46,688 nucleotides of DNA from assembly GCA_022844015.1 (NCBI GenBank), contig JALHMO010000035.1, forward strand, positions 1 through 46,688, read 5' to 3'. Position numbers and translations under genes: made by a program. How positions within the stretch are numbered: the stretch's first letter is position 1; each line of letters begins with the position of its first letter. Shown piece by piece: positions 20,939-32,283 of this stretch. Under the pieces are notes generated by a model. It had not been told where the DNA came from. It saw only the letters and a list, made by a program, of their open reading frames with translations, and searched no databases. This DNA comes from Reyranella sp. Its GTDB lineage: Bacteria; Pseudomonadota; Alphaproteobacteria; Reyranellales; Reyranellaceae.

Positions 20939-21247
20939 ATGCGCGCCAGGGATCGGGCCACGCTGATCGATCTCTCGAAGACGTGCGATACCGGCTTGCA
21001 GGAGAACGGCGCGACAGGGCCGATCATCTTCGGCCCCCGGGGCGGCTGGCCGGCAACGAGTCGACAGCGAACTCGATCTGTTCATCGACTACGAACCGGA
21101 ACGAAGCCTCCGAACATGTTCCGCCTCATGAAGATCCAGCAGCGCATCTCGCAAGCGCTAGGCATCCCGGTGACGATCACGATGCGCAATGCGCTTCAAC
21201 CTCTGATGAAGGAAAGTATCGAGCGGGAGGCCATTCGAGTCTCGTAG
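20939..21247 (+). pseudogene. Nucleotidyltransferase (MNT-type antitoxin-like) with compensated frameshifts
   Basis: The open frame of 102 codons begins MRARDRATLIDL and contains IIFGPRG, resembling the start of the nucleotidyltransferase GS motif. It ends with a typical MNT C-terminus (FRLMKIQQRISQALGIPVTI, then EREAIRV). The middle is wrong in this frame, but another frame at 21063-21101 reads DSELDLFIDYEPE, exactly the missing catalytic strand. Two opposite frameshifts therefore appear to bracket about 21040-21115 and scramble the active site while keeping both ends in frame. MNT proteins usually neutralise HepT toxins; no HepT is seen nearby. Sequencing error is the main alternative. Confidence 0.7.
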
Positions 21248-21297
21248 TGCCGAAGGACCCGACGGTCGCTGAATCCTGAGTGAGGACCGGTTTCAAC

Positions 21298-21678
21298 TCA
21301 CAATACAGGCGCGCTATCCCCGACTGCTGGGTCATTGTAAAGATCGTGAAGCGTAGGCTCGTCTGTCGCGTTCAGTCGCGTCGTGGTGCCTTTCACATAG
21401 TTCAACTGGAAGTCGCCCTTCACTTCGCCGTCTTCGACAGTGCGAACACCATCAAGCACGCAAAGCAACCCAAACAACGCGCGATCTACTGCACCTGCCG
21501 CGATTGCAGTCAGCATCAGTTGCTGCTCTCGGGGCAGAGAGCGATACCAACTCGCGCACTGAAGAAGGTCCGACCTTGGTCGACGTCCTGGCGGCACCTG
21601 CAGAACCTGAACGGTGTCCTCGATCGCCGGATTTCGGACGGTTGTCTTGATTCTTGCCACGAAAGTTCTAGCGTCCAT
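21298..21678 (-). CDS. Conserved hypothetical protein, 126 aa
   Basis: This is a 126-residue soluble protein (KTTVRNPAIEDTVQVL near the start; ASWYRSLPREQQLMLTAIAA; LFGLLCVLDGVRTVEDGEVK; VKGTTTRLNA). I do not know a named domain. The mix of helix and strand and lack of low complexity indicate a genuine gene. Its ATG lies 9 bases after the methyltransferase stop, with a GAAGGTGA ribosome-site-like sequence overlapping that stop, so it is probably the last gene of a purC-methyltransferase run. Confidence 0.72.
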   Translation of the reverse strand: MDARTFVARIKTTVRNPAIEDTVQVLQVPPGRRPRSDLLQCASWYRSLPREQQLMLTAIAAGAVDRALFGLLCVLDGVRTVEDGEVKGDFQLNYVKGTTTRLNATDEPTLHDLYNDPAVGDSAPVL

Positions 21679-21687
21679 TTCAAGCCT

Positions 21688-22521
21688 TCACCTTCGAGTC
21701 GCCTGCAGCGAGACCGCGAGCGGCAGCCACGGCTTGTCGGGCCAGTGCCAGTCGCCGTCGTCCTTCCTCGTCAGGATCTCGAACATGCGCCACGGCACCT
21801 GGGCGTGCTCGTGCAGCCAGTCGAGCGACAGGCCGGCGGCGAGCAGGCCGTTCACGGTGTCCGACAGGGGATGCAGCCAGTTGACGTTGGCGGCATTGAC
21901 GAGACGGGCCGTCGGGTCGGCATAGTCGCGCTCGTCGACCATCGCGATCGGCTGGCGCGCGAAGTACGGCGCGAACCAGCCGGGGCGCCCGTCGGGCAGG
22001 CGCGCCAGGTCGTCGAAGACGTAGGCCGCGGGATGGGCGTCGGCGTAGTAGAGACGGCCGCCGGGCTTCAGGAAGCCGGCGACGATCTCGGCCCAGCGCG
22101 CGATGTCGGGCAGCCAGCAGGTCGCGCCCCAGCTCGTGTAGACCAGGTCGAAGGCGGCCGGCCGGCCGATTGCCTCGGGCGCGTCGTAGAGATCGGCCTC
22201 GACGAAGCGCGCGCGGCCGGCGAGGCCGAGCTCGGCGGCCAGGGCGCGTGCGGCAGCGATCGCCTCGCCGGAGAAATCGAGGCCGGTGACGGCGGCGCCG
22301 CGCTGCGCCAGGCAGAGCGTGTCGGCGCCGAAATGGCATTGCAGGTGCAGCACCTCGAAGCCGGCGACGTCGCCCAGCTCGGCCTCCTCGACCGGGTTGA
22401 GCATGCCGCGGCCGGCGCGCAGCGGCGCCAGATCGTAGCCGCCCGGCCCCATGTGGATGGCGACGCGCTCGTCCCAGTTGGCGCGATTGATCGCGCGCCA
22501 GTCGCGCGCGTCGGCCGTCAC
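21688..22521 (-). CDS. SAM-dependent methyltransferase
   Basis: This 277-residue protein has a class I methyltransferase core: motif [21 protein letters not shown], followed by [21 protein letters not shown] and [15 protein letters not shown]. The C-terminal part contains aromatic-rich elements ([19 protein letters not shown] and [12 protein letters not shown]) typical of a family of small-molecule methyltransferases common in bacteria. It uses GTG 22521, overlapping the purC stop (GTGA), so it is translationally coupled to purC. The substrate is unknown. Confidence 0.85.
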   Translation of the reverse strand: MTADARDWRAINRANWDERVAIHMGPGGYDLAPLRAGRGMLNPVEEAELGDVAGFEVLHLQCHFGADTLCLAQRGAAVTGLDFSGEAIAAARALAAELGLAGRARFVEADLYDAPEAIGRPAAFDLVYTSWGATCWLPDIARWAEIVAGFLKPGGRLYYADAHPAAYVFDDLARLPDGRPGWFAPYFARQPIAMVDERDYADPTARLVNAANVNWLHPLSDTVNGLLAAGLSLDWLHEHAQVPWRMFEILTRKDDGDWHWPDKPWLPLAVSLQATRR

Positions 22522-23462
22522 GTCACCACCAGCTCGCGGCCGGTCAGCCGGCGATAGGCCTCGAGGTAGCGCTTGCTGGTGGCGTCGACCACCTCGGGCG
22601 GCAGCGGCGGCGCCGGCGCCTCGCCGTTCCAACGCCCGGCATGGCGCTCGACGTCGAGCCAGTCGCGCAGGGGCTGCTTGTCGAAGCTGGGCTGCGGCTG
22701 GCCGGGCGCGTAGCCGTCGGCCGGCCAGAAGCGCGAGCTGTCGGGCGTCAGCACCTCGTCGATCAGCAGGATGCCGCCCGAGGCGGTGCGCCCGAACTCG
22801 AACTTGGTGTCGGCAATGATGATGCCGCGCGGCGCCGCGATATCGCGGCCGCGGCCGTAGACCTGGCGCGCCAGCCGCTCGAGCTCGGCGGTGACCTCGG
22901 CACCCAGCACCTCGCGCATGCGGCCGACCGTGATGTTCTCGTCGTGCCCGCTCTCGGCCTTGGTGGCCGGGCTGAAGACCGGCGGATCGAGCCGGCCGCT
23001 CTCCTGCAGGCCGGCGGGCAGCGCCTCGCCGGCGAGCGTGCCGTGCTTCGCATACTCGCGCCACGCCGAGCCGGTGATGTAACCACGGATCACGCATTCG
23101 ACGGGGAACACGGTGCAGCGCCGGCACAGCATGGCGCGGCCGGCGATCTCGCCGCGATGTGGCGCCAGCGCCGGCACCGCGGCGACGATCGAGTCGGCGT
23201 CGGCCGAGATCATGTGATGCTGCACGGCGTCGCCAGGGGCGGACGTTCCGCCAGGGGCGGACATTTCGCCCAGCTGGCCGAACCACCAGGCGCTGAGCTG
23301 GGTCAGCACGGCGCCCTTGAGCGGGATCGCCTCGGCCATCACCACGTCGTAGGCGCTCACCCGGTCGGTCGCCACCAGCAGCAGCCGGTCGGCATCGACC
23401 GCGTAGACGTCGCGCACCTTGCCGCGGGCGATCCGCGTCAGGGGCAGATCGCTCGACCTCAT
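22518..23462 (-). CDS. purC: Phosphoribosylaminoimidazole-succinocarboxamide synthase
   Basis: This 314-residue enzyme of purine synthesis joins CAIR and aspartate to make SAICAR. Diagnostic parts are [31 protein letters not shown], the family signature [17 protein letters not shown], and DTKFEFG...[14 protein letters not shown]. The length matches the longer ADE1-like purC type rather than the roughly 240-residue type. An 18-bp tandem duplication (23231-23266) inserts a second SAPG before the VQHHMIS segment. ATG 23462 is the first start that gives a normal family N-terminus. Confidence 0.95.
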   Translation of the reverse strand: MRSSDLPLTRIARGKVRDVYAVDADRLLLVATDRVSAYDVVMAEAIPLKGAVLTQLSAWWFGQLGEMSAPGGTSAPGDAVQHHMISADADSIVAAVPALAPHRGEIAGRAMLCRRCTVFPVECVIRGYITGSAWREYAKHGTLAGEALPAGLQESGRLDPPVFSPATKAESGHDENITVGRMREVLGAEVTAELERLARQVYGRGRDIAAPRGIIIADTKFEFGRTASGGILLIDEVLTPDSSRFWPADGYAPGQPQPSFDKQPLRDWLDVERHAGRWNGEAPAPPLPPEVVDATSKRYLEAYRRLTGRELVVT

Positions 23463-23491
23463 CGCCACGCTCGTTTCTCCGTCGCCCGCGG

Positions 23492-23887
23492 CTACTTCGC
23501 CTCGTGGCGCATTTCCTCGAACACCTCCTTGGCGATGATCAGCGCCTCGCGCACCGATGGCACGCCGGTGTATCCGCAGAGATGCATCAGGGCCTCGGAG
23601 AGCTCGTCCTCGGTCCAGCCCTGGTTGCGCGCCATGCGCAGATGGATCGCCAGCTCGGGCCAGCGCGCCTGCGCGGTGTCGGAGATGACGCAGATCAGGG
23701 CGCGCGTCTTCATGTCGAGGCCGGGGCGCGACCACAGCATGCCGAACACCGCCTCGCGCGTGTAGTCGCCGAACTTCTTCATGATCGGGTCGTCGTAGAC
23801 CGTCTTGTTCATCTTGTCGGCGTACGCCGCGCCCATCAGCTGGCGGCGGATCTCGCTGCCCTTCTTGTAGTTCTCGCTCTCGGCCAT
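23492..23887 (-). CDS. Carboxymuconolactone decarboxylase family protein
   Basis: This is a 131-residue all-helical protein of the CMD/AhpD-like superfamily. Landmarks are [24 protein letters not shown] sequence in the first half and [20 protein letters not shown] in the second, as in PcaC-type 4-carboxymuconolactone decarboxylases. No other protocatechuate-pathway gene is nearby, so the true reaction is uncertain; the family includes many decarboxylases and reductases of unknown substrate. A GAGGAGGGA ribosome site just before ATG 23887 fixes the start. It is upstream of purC on the same strand, 29 bases apart. Confidence 0.82.
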   Translation of the reverse strand: MAESENYKKGSEIRRQLMGAAYADKMNKTVYDDPIMKKFGDYTREAVFGMLWSRPGLDMKTRALICVISDTAQARWPELAIHLRMARNQGWTEDELSEALMHLCGYTGVPSVREALIIAKEVFEEMRHEAK

Positions 23888-24320
23888 CGTTTCCCTCCTC
23901 GGATTGCGGCGCAGCCTAGAGCGATTTCCGGGGCGGGGAAACCGTCGGTGTCTCTCATCCTTCTTCCCAGCTTCGCTGGTACGGATCGGACACATCTCCA
24001 GTCAGTCGGGGCAGGGCATTCGCATATGACAACAAGAGCCGTCATCCCGAGCGGAGCCGCCCACAGGGCGCCGTAGTCGAGGGACCTTTCTTGCTGCTGC
24101 AACGCCAAGAAAGGTCCCTCCACTACGCCTCGCTGCGCTCGGCTCCGGTCGGGATGACGGCTCTTTTCTTCATATGCGAACGACCTGGTAGTCGGGAGAG
24201 GATCAGAGATGTGTCCACGCCGTAGCGGCGAAGCCGGGGAGACTCACAGCACGCCGGCGCGCACCACGATGCTGGGAAGATCGGGGCGGTACCCGCCCCG
24301 ATCTTCATAGGAGGAGATGG
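23888..24320. repeat. Intergenic region with hairpin element, family A copy 2
   Basis: There is no gene. The element spans at least 24034-24165: AAGAGCCGTCATCCCGA on the left is matched by the complementary GGGATGACGGCTCTT on the right, and a central stem pairs GAGGGACCTTTCTT with AAGAAAGGTCCCTC. Weaker outer arms (GGGCATTCGCATATGA near 24014 and CATATGCGAACGACC near 24172) extend it. It separates the purC group from kdpE, whose stop is at 24321. Confidence 0.85.
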
Positions 24321-25004
24321 TCACACCAGCCGATACCCCACGCCCGGTTCCGTGAGCACGTGACGCGGCGAGGACGGGTCGGCCTCGATCTTCTGGCGCA
24401 GCTGGCGGACGTAGACGCGCAGGTATTGCGGGTCGACGGTCTCGTCGCGCCACACCTCGCGCAGCAGGTGCCTGTGCGTCAGGACCTTGCCGGCATGGAT
24501 CGCGAGCTGCTCGAGGATGTCGTACTCCTTGGGCGAGAGCTTCACGTCCTCAGGTCCGCGACGCACCAGGTGGCGCACCAGGTCGACGCTCAAGTCGCCG
24601 CTCGTGAAGGTGCGCTCGGCGCCCTGCTGCTGCAGGCGATGGCGCAAAGCGGCGCGCAGGCGCGCCATCAGCTCGTCGGCGCCGAACGGCTTGGTGACGT
24701 AATCGTCGGCGCCAGCATCGAGGGCCGCGACCTTGGCCGCCTCGTCGCCGCGGCTCGACAGGACCACGATCGGCACCGGCGCGATCTCGCGGATGCGGCC
24801 GATCAGCGCCTGGCCGTCGATGTCGGGCAGGCCGAGGTCGAGCAGCACCAGGTCGGGCCGGTGATGGCGCAGGGCCGACAGCGCCTCGGCGCCGGTCGGC
24901 GCCTCGAGCGTGCGATACTCGTGGGCGGCCAGGATCGATCGCAGCAGCCGGCGGATCGGCGGCTCGTCCTCGACGATCAGGATGGTCGAGGCGTCCCCGG
25001 TCAC
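24321..25004 (-). CDS. kdpE: Potassium-responsive response regulator KdpE
   Basis: This 227-residue OmpR-family regulator controls the kdp operon. The receiver domain has the acidic pair in VEDEP, phosphoacceptor D56 ([14 protein letters not shown]) and lysine in [15 protein letters not shown]. The C-terminal winged-helix domain (about 130-227) has [20 protein letters not shown] and [14 protein letters not shown]. The GTG start at 25004 overlaps the kdpD stop by 4 bases. It is the last gene of the run kdpFABCDE. Confidence 0.94.
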   Translation of the reverse strand: MTGDASTILIVEDEPPIRRLLRSILAAHEYRTLEAPTGAEALSALRHHRPDLVLLDLGLPDIDGQALIGRIREIAPVPIVVLSSRGDEAAKVAALDAGADDYVTKPFGADELMARLRAALRHRLQQQGAERTFTSGDLSVDLVRHLVRRGPEDVKLSPKEYDILEQLAIHAGKVLTHRHLLREVWRDETVDPQYLRVYVRQLRQKIEADPSSPRHVLTEPGVGYRLV

Positions 25005-27667
25005 AGCGGATAGCTCATGGTGAACTGCGCGCCGGCTCGATCGCTGCGATTGGCGGCCGCGATCGTGCCGCCCTGCGCCTCGACGAAGCCCCTGGCGATG
25101 GCGAGGCCCAGACCCGTGCCGGCGCGCCGCCGGTCGCCGCCGTCGGCGCGGTAGAACTTGTCGAACAGCCGGTCGATGGCATCGGCCGGCAGACCGGGTC
25201 CTTCGTCCTGCACGACGATCTCGAGGCGATCGCCGGCACGGCGGGCGATGACCTCGACCCTGCTGCCGGGATCGGAATACTTGCCGGCGTTGTCGAGCAG
25301 GTTGAACAGGGCCTGCTCGGCGAGCACGAAATCGAGCGAGACGACGGGCAGGTCGGGTGCCACCGACGGCTCGACGACGTGGCCCTCGAGCAGCGGCGCG
25401 GCGCGCCGTAGGGTGGTCGAGACGAGGTCGCCCACCTCGACCGGCTCGCACCTGGGCACGATGGCGCCGGCATCGAGCCGCGTCATGTCGAGCAGGTTGC
25501 CGACGAAGCGGTCGAGCCGCTTCGATTCGCCGAGCGCGGTGTCCACCAGCTCCCGGCGCGTCGCTTGGTCGTAGCGCCCCTCGTCGCTGCGCAGCGTCGA
25601 CAGGGCGCCGACGATCGAGGCGAGCGGCGTGCGCAGGTCGTGCGACACCGAGGTCAGCATGGCCGAGCGCAGGCGCTCGCGCTCGGCGCCGAGTCGCGCC
25701 TGGTCGATGTCCTCGGCCAGGGTCACGCGCTCGATGGCGACGGCGGCCTGGCTGCCGACCGCGTCGAGCAGCCGCCGGTCGGCGGTGCCGAGCTCGAGTC
25801 CCGGCTTCGACAGGATCCCGATCACGGCGACCGGCGGACCGCTGGTGCGGATCGGCACGAACAGCCAGCGGGCGCCGGGCAACGTGTCGGTGCCGCGTCC
25901 CGTCGGATGGTCGGCGTCCCACGACCAGCGCGCCGCCGCGAGATCGGCGTCGCCGAGCTCGCTGTCGGGCGGGAAGGCGGCATGCGGCACCAGGCTGCCG
26001 TCGCGCCCCTTCTCCGGCATCAGCATCACCACCTCGGCATGGAGCAGCCGCGCGAGATGGCTGACGACGATCCACAAGAGATCGTAGAGATCCAGGACGC
26101 CGGCGATCTTGCGGCCGAAGGCGTAGAGCTCGGCGGTGGCACGCGCCTCGCGGCGCGCCGATTCGGTGCGCGAGCGCGTGCGCGCCGCCAGCGTGCTGGC
26201 GACGATCGCCACGACCATGAAGAAGAACAGCGCCACGATGTTGGCGGGGTCCTGGATGGTGAACTTGTAGAGCGGCGGCAGGAAGAAGAAATTGTACGAC
26301 AGCACGCCGAGCGCCGAGACCCAGAGCGACGGCACCAGGCCGTGGCGCGCGGCGGCGATCAGCACCGGCACGACGAAGACCAGCGAGATGTTGGGCAGAT
26401 CGATATAGGCGTCGATCAGCTCGCCGAGGGCGGTCGCCGAAGCCGTGGTCAGCACGCCTTCGAGATAGGGACCGGGCGAACGGGGTATGTCGGACAGCCA
26501 GTCGGCCGCGCCGACCGGGGTCTTCCCGGCGTCGGACGGTGCCACCTCGATGGCGAGCCCGGACCCGCTGCGCACCAGCTCGTCGACCACCGAGCCGTGC
26601 GTGAGCTCGAACCAGCGCGAGCGCCGCGACTTGCCGACCACGACCCGGGTGGCATTGCGGGCACGCGCGAAGGCCAGGATCTCCTCGCTCACCGAGCGGC
26701 CGGGCACGGTGACGACCTCGGCGCCGAGCTGCGTCGCCAGACGCATGCTCTCGGCGAGATGGTCGCGCTCGGCTTCCGACAGGGCCGTGTGCCGGTCGGT
26801 CTCGACATAGAGCGCGATCAGCTCGGCATCCAGCCCGCTGGCAGTGCGCCGCGCGGCGCGCACGGCGCTGGCCGCGACCGGGCTGGGATCGAGGCAGACG
26901 ATCACGCGCTCGCCGGCCGCCCACGGTCCCGAGATGGCGTGCTCGCGCATGTAGCTGCGCATCTGCTCGTCGACCCGCGCGGCGGTGCGGCGCAGCGCCA
27001 GCTCGCGCAGCGCCGTCAGGTTGCCCGGCGAGAAATAGTGGCGCAGCGCGCGCTGCGCCTGCGCGCGGACATAGACCTTGCCCTCGCGCAGGCGCGCCAT
27101 CAGGTCGGCCGGCGTCAGGTCGACCACCTCGACCTCGTCGGCGGCATCGACGATGCGGTCAGGCACGGTCTCGCGCACCCGGATGCGGGTGATGCGCGCG
27201 ACCACGTCGTTCAGGCTCTCGATATGCTGGACGTTCATGGTCGAGTAGACGTCGATGCCGCAGCCGAGCAGCTCCTCGACGTCGAGGTAGCGCTTGGGAT
27301 GGCGACTGCCCGGGGCGTTGGTGTGCGCCAGCTCGTCGACCAGCACCAGCGCCGGGCGGCGCTTCACGATGGCGTCGAGATCCATCTCGCCCAGCACCCG
27401 GCCCTTGTACTCGACCTGTCGGCGCGGAACGATCTCGAGGCCGGCGAGCTGGGCCTCGGTCTCGGCCCGGCCGTGCGTCTCGACGACGCCGACCACGACG
27501 TCGACGCCGTCGGCCTTGCGACGACGACCCTCCGACAGCATCTCGTAGGTCTTGCCGACACCCGGTGCGGCGCCGAGGAAGATCTTGAGCTTGCCGCGTC
27601 CTTCCTTCTCCGCCGCCTCGAGGAGCGCGTCGGGCGACGGACGCCTGTCGTCAGCAGTTCCGGCCAT
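25001..27667 (-). CDS. kdpD: Sensor histidine kinase KdpD
   Basis: This 888-residue kinase senses low potassium or osmotic stress. The N-terminal KdpD domain has a Walker A (GAAPGVGKT, 32-40) and [20 protein letters not shown] universal-stress-protein domain follows (about 250-370). Four close membrane helices (about 395-500) come next, then a GAF domain (about 530-650). The HisKA box has H676 ([17 protein letters not shown]), followed by HATPase_c ([31 protein letters not shown]). It is full length for the family and is coupled to kdpE by overlap. Its start lies 15 bases after the kdpC stop. Confidence 0.95.
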   Translation of the reverse strand: MAGTADDRRPSPDALLEAAEKEGRGKLKIFLGAAPGVGKTYEMLSEGRRRKADGVDVVVGVVETHGRAETEAQLAGLEIVPRRQVEYKGRVLGEMDLDAIVKRRPALVLVDELAHTNAPGSRHPKRYLDVEELLGCGIDVYSTMNVQHIESLNDVVARITRIRVRETVPDRIVDAADEVEVVDLTPADLMARLREGKVYVRAQAQRALRHYFSPGNLTALRELALRRTAARVDEQMRSYMREHAISGPWAAGERVIVCLDPSPVAASAVRAARRTASGLDAELIALYVETDRHTALSEAERDHLAESMRLATQLGAEVVTVPGRSVSEEILAFARARNATRVVVGKSRRSRWFELTHGSVVDELVRSGSGLAIEVAPSDAGKTPVGAADWLSDIPRSPGPYLEGVLTTASATALGELIDAYIDLPNISLVFVVPVLIAAARHGLVPSLWVSALGVLSYNFFFLPPLYKFTIQDPANIVALFFFMVVAIVASTLAARTRSRTESARREARATAELYAFGRKIAGVLDLYDLLWIVVSHLARLLHAEVVMLMPEKGRDGSLVPHAAFPPDSELGDADLAAARWSWDADHPTGRGTDTLPGARWLFVPIRTSGPPVAVIGILSKPGLELGTADRRLLDAVGSQAAVAIERVTLAEDIDQARLGAERERLRSAMLTSVSHDLRTPLASIVGALSTLRSDEGRYDQATRRELVDTALGESKRLDRFVGNLLDMTRLDAGAIVPRCEPVEVGDLVSTTLRRAAPLLEGHVVEPSVAPDLPVVSLDFVLAEQALFNLLDNAGKYSDPGSRVEVIARRAGDRLEIVVQDEGPGLPADAIDRLFDKFYRADGGDRRRAGTGLGLAIARGFVEAQGGTIAAANRSDRAGAQFTMSYPL

Positions 27668-27682
27668 TCCCCCTCGACGATG

Positions 27683-28288
27683 TCACTGCGATTTCAGGGC
27701 GTCGAGCGCGATGTTGAGCCGCAGGACGTTGACCCGCGGCTCGCCGAGCACGCCGAGGAAGCGGCCCTCGACATGCCGCTCGACGAGCTCGCGCACCCGG
27801 GCCTCCGGCAGACTGCGCTCCCGGGCGACGCGCGGCACCTGGAACCAGGCGGCGGCCGGGGTGACGTGCGGGTCGAGGCCGCTCGCCGAGGTCGTCACCA
27901 GGTCGACGGGAATGGCGGCACCGGGATTCTCCGCCTTGAGCTTGTCGACGTCGCCCTGGATGCGCTCGATCAGCGCCTTCGAGGTCGGCCCGGCGTTGCT
28001 GCCCGACGAGTTGGCAGCGTTGTAGGGTGCCGCAACGGACTTGCTGGAGTCGGCAGGATCGGGCGCGCTGGTCGCCGACGGCCGGCCGTGGAAGTACCGC
28101 GCCTCGCTGAAGCTCTGGCCGATCAGCTCGGAGCCGATCGCCTTGCCGTCCTTCAATATCAGGCTGCCGTTGGCCTGCCGCGGGAAGACGAGCTGGGCGA
28201 TCTCCGTCATGGCCAGCGGATAGACGAGGCCGGTGATGACGGTGAGCACGACCATCATGACGATGGCGGGGCGGATCTCTTTCAGCAT
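27683..28288 (-). CDS. kdpC: Potassium-transporting ATPase KdpC subunit
   Basis: This 201-residue subunit stabilises the KdpFABC complex. One N-terminal membrane helix (about 10-30, [19 protein letters not shown]) precedes a periplasmic domain with the conserved ANGSLI, IGQSF and YFHGRPSAT segments, then [17 protein letters not shown] and [11 protein letters not shown] at the end. It is the usual length. It is separated from kdpB by 168 bases that hold a dispersed repeat, unusual for an operon whose other genes are nearly adjacent. Confidence 0.95.
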   Translation of the reverse strand: MLKEIRPAIVMMVVLTVITGLVYPLAMTEIAQLVFPRQANGSLILKDGKAIGSELIGQSFSEARYFHGRPSATSAPDPADSSKSVAAPYNAANSSGSNAGPTSKALIERIQGDVDKLKAENPGAAIPVDLVTTSASGLDPHVTPAAAWFQVPRVARERSLPEARVRELVERHVEGRFLGVLGEPRVNVLRLNIALDALKSQ

Positions 28289-28308
28289 GGTCTGGTCCTC
28301 ATTTAATT

Positions 28309-28436
28309 CTCCTCCCCAGCGAAGCTGGGGAGGTGGCCCGCAGGGCCGGAGGGGTCATGAGCCACGAGTCTGGAGCCCATGACCCCTCCGCCCCGTATGA
28401 CGGGGCACCTCCCCAGCGATGACGCTGGGGAGGAGT
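28309..28436. repeat. Dispersed hairpin repeat inside the kdp operon
   Basis: The 168-base kdpB-kdpC gap is filled by an inverted repeat. Its ends carry the small hairpins CCTCCCCAGC-GAA-GCTGGGGAGG (28311-28333) and CCTCCCCAGC-GATGAC-GCTGGGGAGG (near 28410-28434). Inside, GGAGGGGTCATG and CATGACCCCTCC pair. The core is the same as in the ugpB-ugpA gap (8511-8531). It could tune kdpC-kdpD-kdpE expression downstream of kdpB. Confidence 0.8.
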
Positions 28437-28456
28437 CATGAGTTGCGGCGTCCCCA

Positions 28457-30529
28457 TCACGCCAACCCCACGGCAGTGACCAGCAGGTCGATCAGCTTGA
28501 TGCCGACGAACGGCACCGCGATGCCGCCCAGGCCGTAGATCAGCAGGTTGCGCACCAGCACCTGGGAGGCGCCGACCGGGCGGTACTGCACGCCCCGGAG
28601 CGCCAGCGGGATCAGGGCGACGATGATCAGCGCGTTGAAGATGATGGCCGACAGGATGGCGCTCTGCGGCGTCGCGAGCTGCATGACGTTCAGCGCCTCG
28701 AGCTGCGGGTAGAAGGCGAGGAACATCGCCGGGATGATGGCGAAGTATTTGGCGACGTCGTTGGCGATCGAGAAGGTGGTGAGCGCGCCGCGCGTCATCA
28801 GCAGCTGCTTGCCGATCTCGACGATCTCGATCAGCTTCGCCGGGTCGCTGTCGAGGTCGACCATGTTGCCGGCCTCGCGCGCCGCCATCGTGCCGGTGTT
28901 CATGGCGACGCCGACATCGGCCTGGGCGAGCGCCGGCGCGTCGTTGGTGCCGTCGCCGCACATCGCCACCAGCTTGCCCTGGGCCTGCTCGTCGCGGATG
29001 AGCTTGAGCTTGGTCTCCGGCGTCGCCTGGGCGAGGAAGTCGTCGACGCCCGATTCGGCGGCGATCGCCGCTGCCGTCACCGGGTTGTCGCCGGTGATCA
29101 TGACCGTGCGGATGCCCATCTTGCGCAGGGTGGCGAAGCGCTCGCGGATGCCGCCCTTGACGATGTCCTTGAGATGGACGACGCCCAGCAGCCTGCCGTC
29201 GCGCGACACCGCGAGCGGCGTGCCGCCCGACCTGGCGACCTTGTCGGCCAGCGCTTCGACCTCGCGGGCGACGCCGGCCGGGCTCGCCTTGGCGTTGCCA
29301 TCGGCGATCACCGCCTCGACCGCGCCCTTGCGGATCGACGAGCCGTCGACATCGATGCCGCTCAGCCTTGTGTAGGCCGAGAACGGGATGAACTTCGCAT
29401 GCAGCGGCGCCATCTCGCGGCCGCGGATGTCGTACTTCTCCTTGGCCAGGACGACGATCGAGCGGCCCTCCGGCGTCTCGTCGGACAGCGAGGCGAGCTG
29501 GGCGGCGTCGGCGAGAGCGCGCTCGTCGACCCCGGCCACGGGCAGGAACTCGGTCGCCTGGCGGTTGCCCAGCGTTATCGTGCCGGTCTTGTCGAGCAGC
29601 AAGGTGTCGACGTCGCCGGCCGCCTCGACGGCGCGGCCCGACATGGCGAGCACGTTGAAGCGCACCAGGCGATCCATGCCGGCGATGCCGATGGCCGACA
29701 GCAGCGCGCCGATGGTGGTCGGGATCAGGGTCACGAACAGGGCGACCAGCACCAGCACGCTCATCGTGCCGCCGGCGTAGGCAGCGAAGCTCGGGATGCT
29801 GGCGACCGAGAAGATGAAGATGATGGTCATGCCGGCGAGCAGGATGTTGAGCGCGATCTCGTTCGGCGTCTTCTGGCGCTCGGCGCCCTCGACCAGGGCG
29901 ATCATGCGGTCGAGGAAGGTCGAGCCGGGCTGGGCGGTGATGCGCACCTTGATCCAGTCCGAGATCACCTGCGTGCCGCCAGTCACGGCCGACCGGTCGC
30001 CGCCGCTCTCGCGGATCACCGGCGCTGATTCGCCGGTGATCGCCGCCTCGTTGACGGAGGCAACGCCCTCGATCACCTCGCCGTCCGACGGGATGAAGTC
30101 GCCGGTCTCGACCAGCACGATATCGCCCTTGCGCAGGCCGGTCGCCGGCACGCTGTCCCAATGGGTGTCGGAGACCGCGGCCAGGCGCTTGGCCATGGTG
30201 TCGGTCTTGGCCCGGCGCAGGGTCGCCGCCTGCGCCTTGCCGCGCCCTTCGGCGACGGCCTCGGCGAAGTTGGCGAAGAGCACGGTGAACCAGAGCCAGA
30301 GATTGATCTGGAGCGAGAAGCCCAGGCCGCCGGCGCCGGTCAGGAGGTCGCGAATGAACAGGACCGTGGTCAAGGTCGCGACCACCTCGACAGTGAACAT
30401 CACCGGGTTGCGGATCATCACGCGCGGATCGAGCTTCCTGACGGCGCCGAGCAGCGCCGGCCCGAGGATGCCGGGGTCGGCCAGGGTGCCGACCCCCGCC
30501 CGCTTGCGCGACTGGATGGCGAGATCCAT
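28457..30529 (-). CDS. kdpB: Potassium-transporting P-type ATPase KdpB
   Basis: This 690-residue P-type ATPase is the energising subunit of KdpFABC. It has the actuator motif TGES ([11 protein letters not shown]), the phosphorylation site D313 ([13 protein letters not shown]), KGAVEA in the nucleotide domain and the hinge [18 protein letters not shown]. Membrane helices lie at about 40-80, 215-265 and in the last 110 residues. ATG 30529 begins the family-typical N-terminus and lies 11 bases after the kdpA stop. Confidence 0.96.
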   Translation of the reverse strand: MDLAIQSRKRAGVGTLADPGILGPALLGAVRKLDPRVMIRNPVMFTVEVVATLTTVLFIRDLLTGAGGLGFSLQINLWLWFTVLFANFAEAVAEGRGKAQAATLRRAKTDTMAKRLAAVSDTHWDSVPATGLRKGDIVLVETGDFIPSDGEVIEGVASVNEAAITGESAPVIRESGGDRSAVTGGTQVISDWIKVRITAQPGSTFLDRMIALVEGAERQKTPNEIALNILLAGMTIIFIFSVASIPSFAAYAGGTMSVLVLVALFVTLIPTTIGALLSAIGIAGMDRLVRFNVLAMSGRAVEAAGDVDTLLLDKTGTITLGNRQATEFLPVAGVDERALADAAQLASLSDETPEGRSIVVLAKEKYDIRGREMAPLHAKFIPFSAYTRLSGIDVDGSSIRKGAVEAVIADGNAKASPAGVAREVEALADKVARSGGTPLAVSRDGRLLGVVHLKDIVKGGIRERFATLRKMGIRTVMITGDNPVTAAAIAAESGVDDFLAQATPETKLKLIRDEQAQGKLVAMCGDGTNDAPALAQADVGVAMNTGTMAAREAGNMVDLDSDPAKLIEIVEIGKQLLMTRGALTTFSIANDVAKYFAIIPAMFLAFYPQLEALNVMQLATPQSAILSAIIFNALIIVALIPLALRGVQYRPVGASQVLVRNLLIYGLGGIAVPFVGIKLIDLLVTAVGLA

Positions 30530-30540
30530 GGCGATTCCCC

Positions 30541-32268
30541 TCAATAGAGCGTGCCGGCAAGCATCGCGAAGTGCTCGACGATCGGGCCGAGCGCGAGGGC
30601 CGGGAAGAAGGTGAGGCCGCCGACGATCAGGATGACGCCGACGACCAGGCCGACGAACAGCGGCCCATGGGTCGGGAACGTGCCGGCCGACGCCGGCACG
30701 ATCTTCTTGGCGGCGAGCGAGCCCGCGATCGCCACCATCGGCACGATCATCAGGAAGCGGCCGATGAACATCGCGAGCCCGATCGTGGTGTTGTAGAACA
30801 AGGTGTTGGCGCTGATCCCGGCGAAGGCCGAGCCGTTGTTGCCGGTGCCCGAGGTGTAGGCATAGAGGATCTCGCTGAAGCCGTGCGGGCCGGCGTTGGC
30901 CGGTCCGGCCAGGCCGGCCGCCGTCACCGTGGCGACGGCGGTGAAGCCCAGGATCGAGAGCGGCAGGACGAGGATGGCGAGCAGCGCCATCTTCACTTCC
31001 TTGGCCTCGATCTTCTTGCCGAGATACTCGGGCGTGCGACCGACCATCAGGCCGGCGACGAACACCGCGATGATGGCGAACAGCAGCATGCCGTAGAGGC
31101 CGGCGCCGACGCCGCCGACGATGATCTCGCCGAGCTGGATGTTGAACAGCGGCACCAGCCCGCCGAGCGGCGTGAAGCTGTCGAGCATGGCGTTGACGGC
31201 GCCGCACGAGGCGGCGGTGGTGATGACGGCGAACAGGGCCGAATTGGCAATGCCGAAGCGGACCTCCTTGCCCTCCATGTTGCCGCCCGCCTGCAGCGGC
31301 GAGGCGCCGGCGTCGACGCCGAGCCTGGCGATGCCGGGATTGCCCGCCGCCTCGGCCCAGTAGGCGACGAGGACGCCGCCCAGCCACAGGATGCCCATGA
31401 CCGCCAGCACCGCCCAGCCCTGCCGCTGGTCGCCGACCATGCGGCCGAACACGTTGGTGAGCGCCGCGCCGATCGAGAAGATCAGCACGATCTGCACGAA
31501 GTTGGTGATGGCGCCGGGGTTCTCGAACGGATGGGCGGAGTTGGCGTTGAAGAAGCCGCCGCCGTTGGTGCCCAGCATCTTGATGGCTTCCTGCGAGGCC
31601 ACCGGACCCTGGGCGATCACCTGCCGGGCGCCCTCGAGCGTCGTCGCCTCGGTGTAGGCGCCGAGATTCTGCGGCACGCCCTGCCAGACGAAGAACAGGC
31701 CGGCGACGATCGAGATCGGCAGCAGGACGTAGAGCGTGCAACGCGTGAGATCAGCCCAGAAGTTGCCGATGCCCCTGGCCGAGCGGCGGGCGAAGCCGCG
31801 GACCAGGGCGATGGCGAGCGCGATGCCCGTCGCCGCCGAGACGAAGTTGTGCACGGTGAGCCCGGCCATCTGGACGAGGTAGCTCATCGTGGCCTCGGGC
31901 ACGTAGGCCTGCCAGTTGGTATTGGTGTCGAAGCTCATCGCCGTGTTGAAGGCGAGGCTTGGCTCGACCGCCGTCTGGCCGGCCGGGTTGAACGGCAGCA
32001 CGGCCTGCAGGCGCATCAGCGCGTAGAGGCCGAGAAAGCCCACCAGGTTGAACAACAGCATCGAGACGGCATAGGTGAGCCAGCCCTGGTCGCTGCGCGC
32101 ATCGACCCCGGCCAGCCGGTAGATGCCGCGTTCGAGCGGACCCATCACGGGCGAGAGAAAGGTGCGCTCGCCCGAGAACACGCGCGTCATGTAGCCGCCG
32201 AACGGCTTGACGAGCAGCACGATCGCCACGGCGAAGAGGGCGATCTGGATCCAACCGTCCAGGGTCAT
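30541..32268 (-). CDS. kdpA: Potassium-transporting ATPase KdpA subunit
   Basis: This 575-residue channel-like subunit binds and conducts K+. It has about ten membrane helices and the selectivity-filter loops of the superfamily: [48 protein letters not shown] and [11 protein letters not shown]. The N-terminus ([20 protein letters not shown]) is normal. It lies 15 bases after kdpF and 11 before kdpB. Confidence 0.96.
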   Translation of the reverse strand: MTLDGWIQIALFAVAIVLLVKPFGGYMTRVFSGERTFLSPVMGPLERGIYRLAGVDARSDQGWLTYAVSMLLFNLVGFLGLYALMRLQAVLPFNPAGQTAVEPSLAFNTAMSFDTNTNWQAYVPEATMSYLVQMAGLTVHNFVSAATGIALAIALVRGFARRSARGIGNFWADLTRCTLYVLLPISIVAGLFFVWQGVPQNLGAYTEATTLEGARQVIAQGPVASQEAIKMLGTNGGGFFNANSAHPFENPGAITNFVQIVLIFSIGAALTNVFGRMVGDQRQGWAVLAVMGILWLGGVLVAYWAEAAGNPGIARLGVDAGASPLQAGGNMEGKEVRFGIANSALFAVITTAASCGAVNAMLDSFTPLGGLVPLFNIQLGEIIVGGVGAGLYGMLLFAIIAVFVAGLMVGRTPEYLGKKIEAKEVKMALLAILVLPLSILGFTAVATVTAAGLAGPANAGPHGFSEILYAYTSGTGNNGSAFAGISANTLFYNTTIGLAMFIGRFLMIVPMVAIAGSLAAKKIVPASAGTFPTHGPLFVGLVVGVILIVGGLTFFPALALGPIVEHFAMLAGTLY

Positions 32269-32283
32269 GGCTCGAGTCTCTCT

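Noticed and set aside
28299..30560. Long minus-strand frame overlapping kdpB
   Set aside because: It is a low-complexity Arg/Gly/Asp-rich shadow; kdpB in the other frame has all P-type ATPase motifs.
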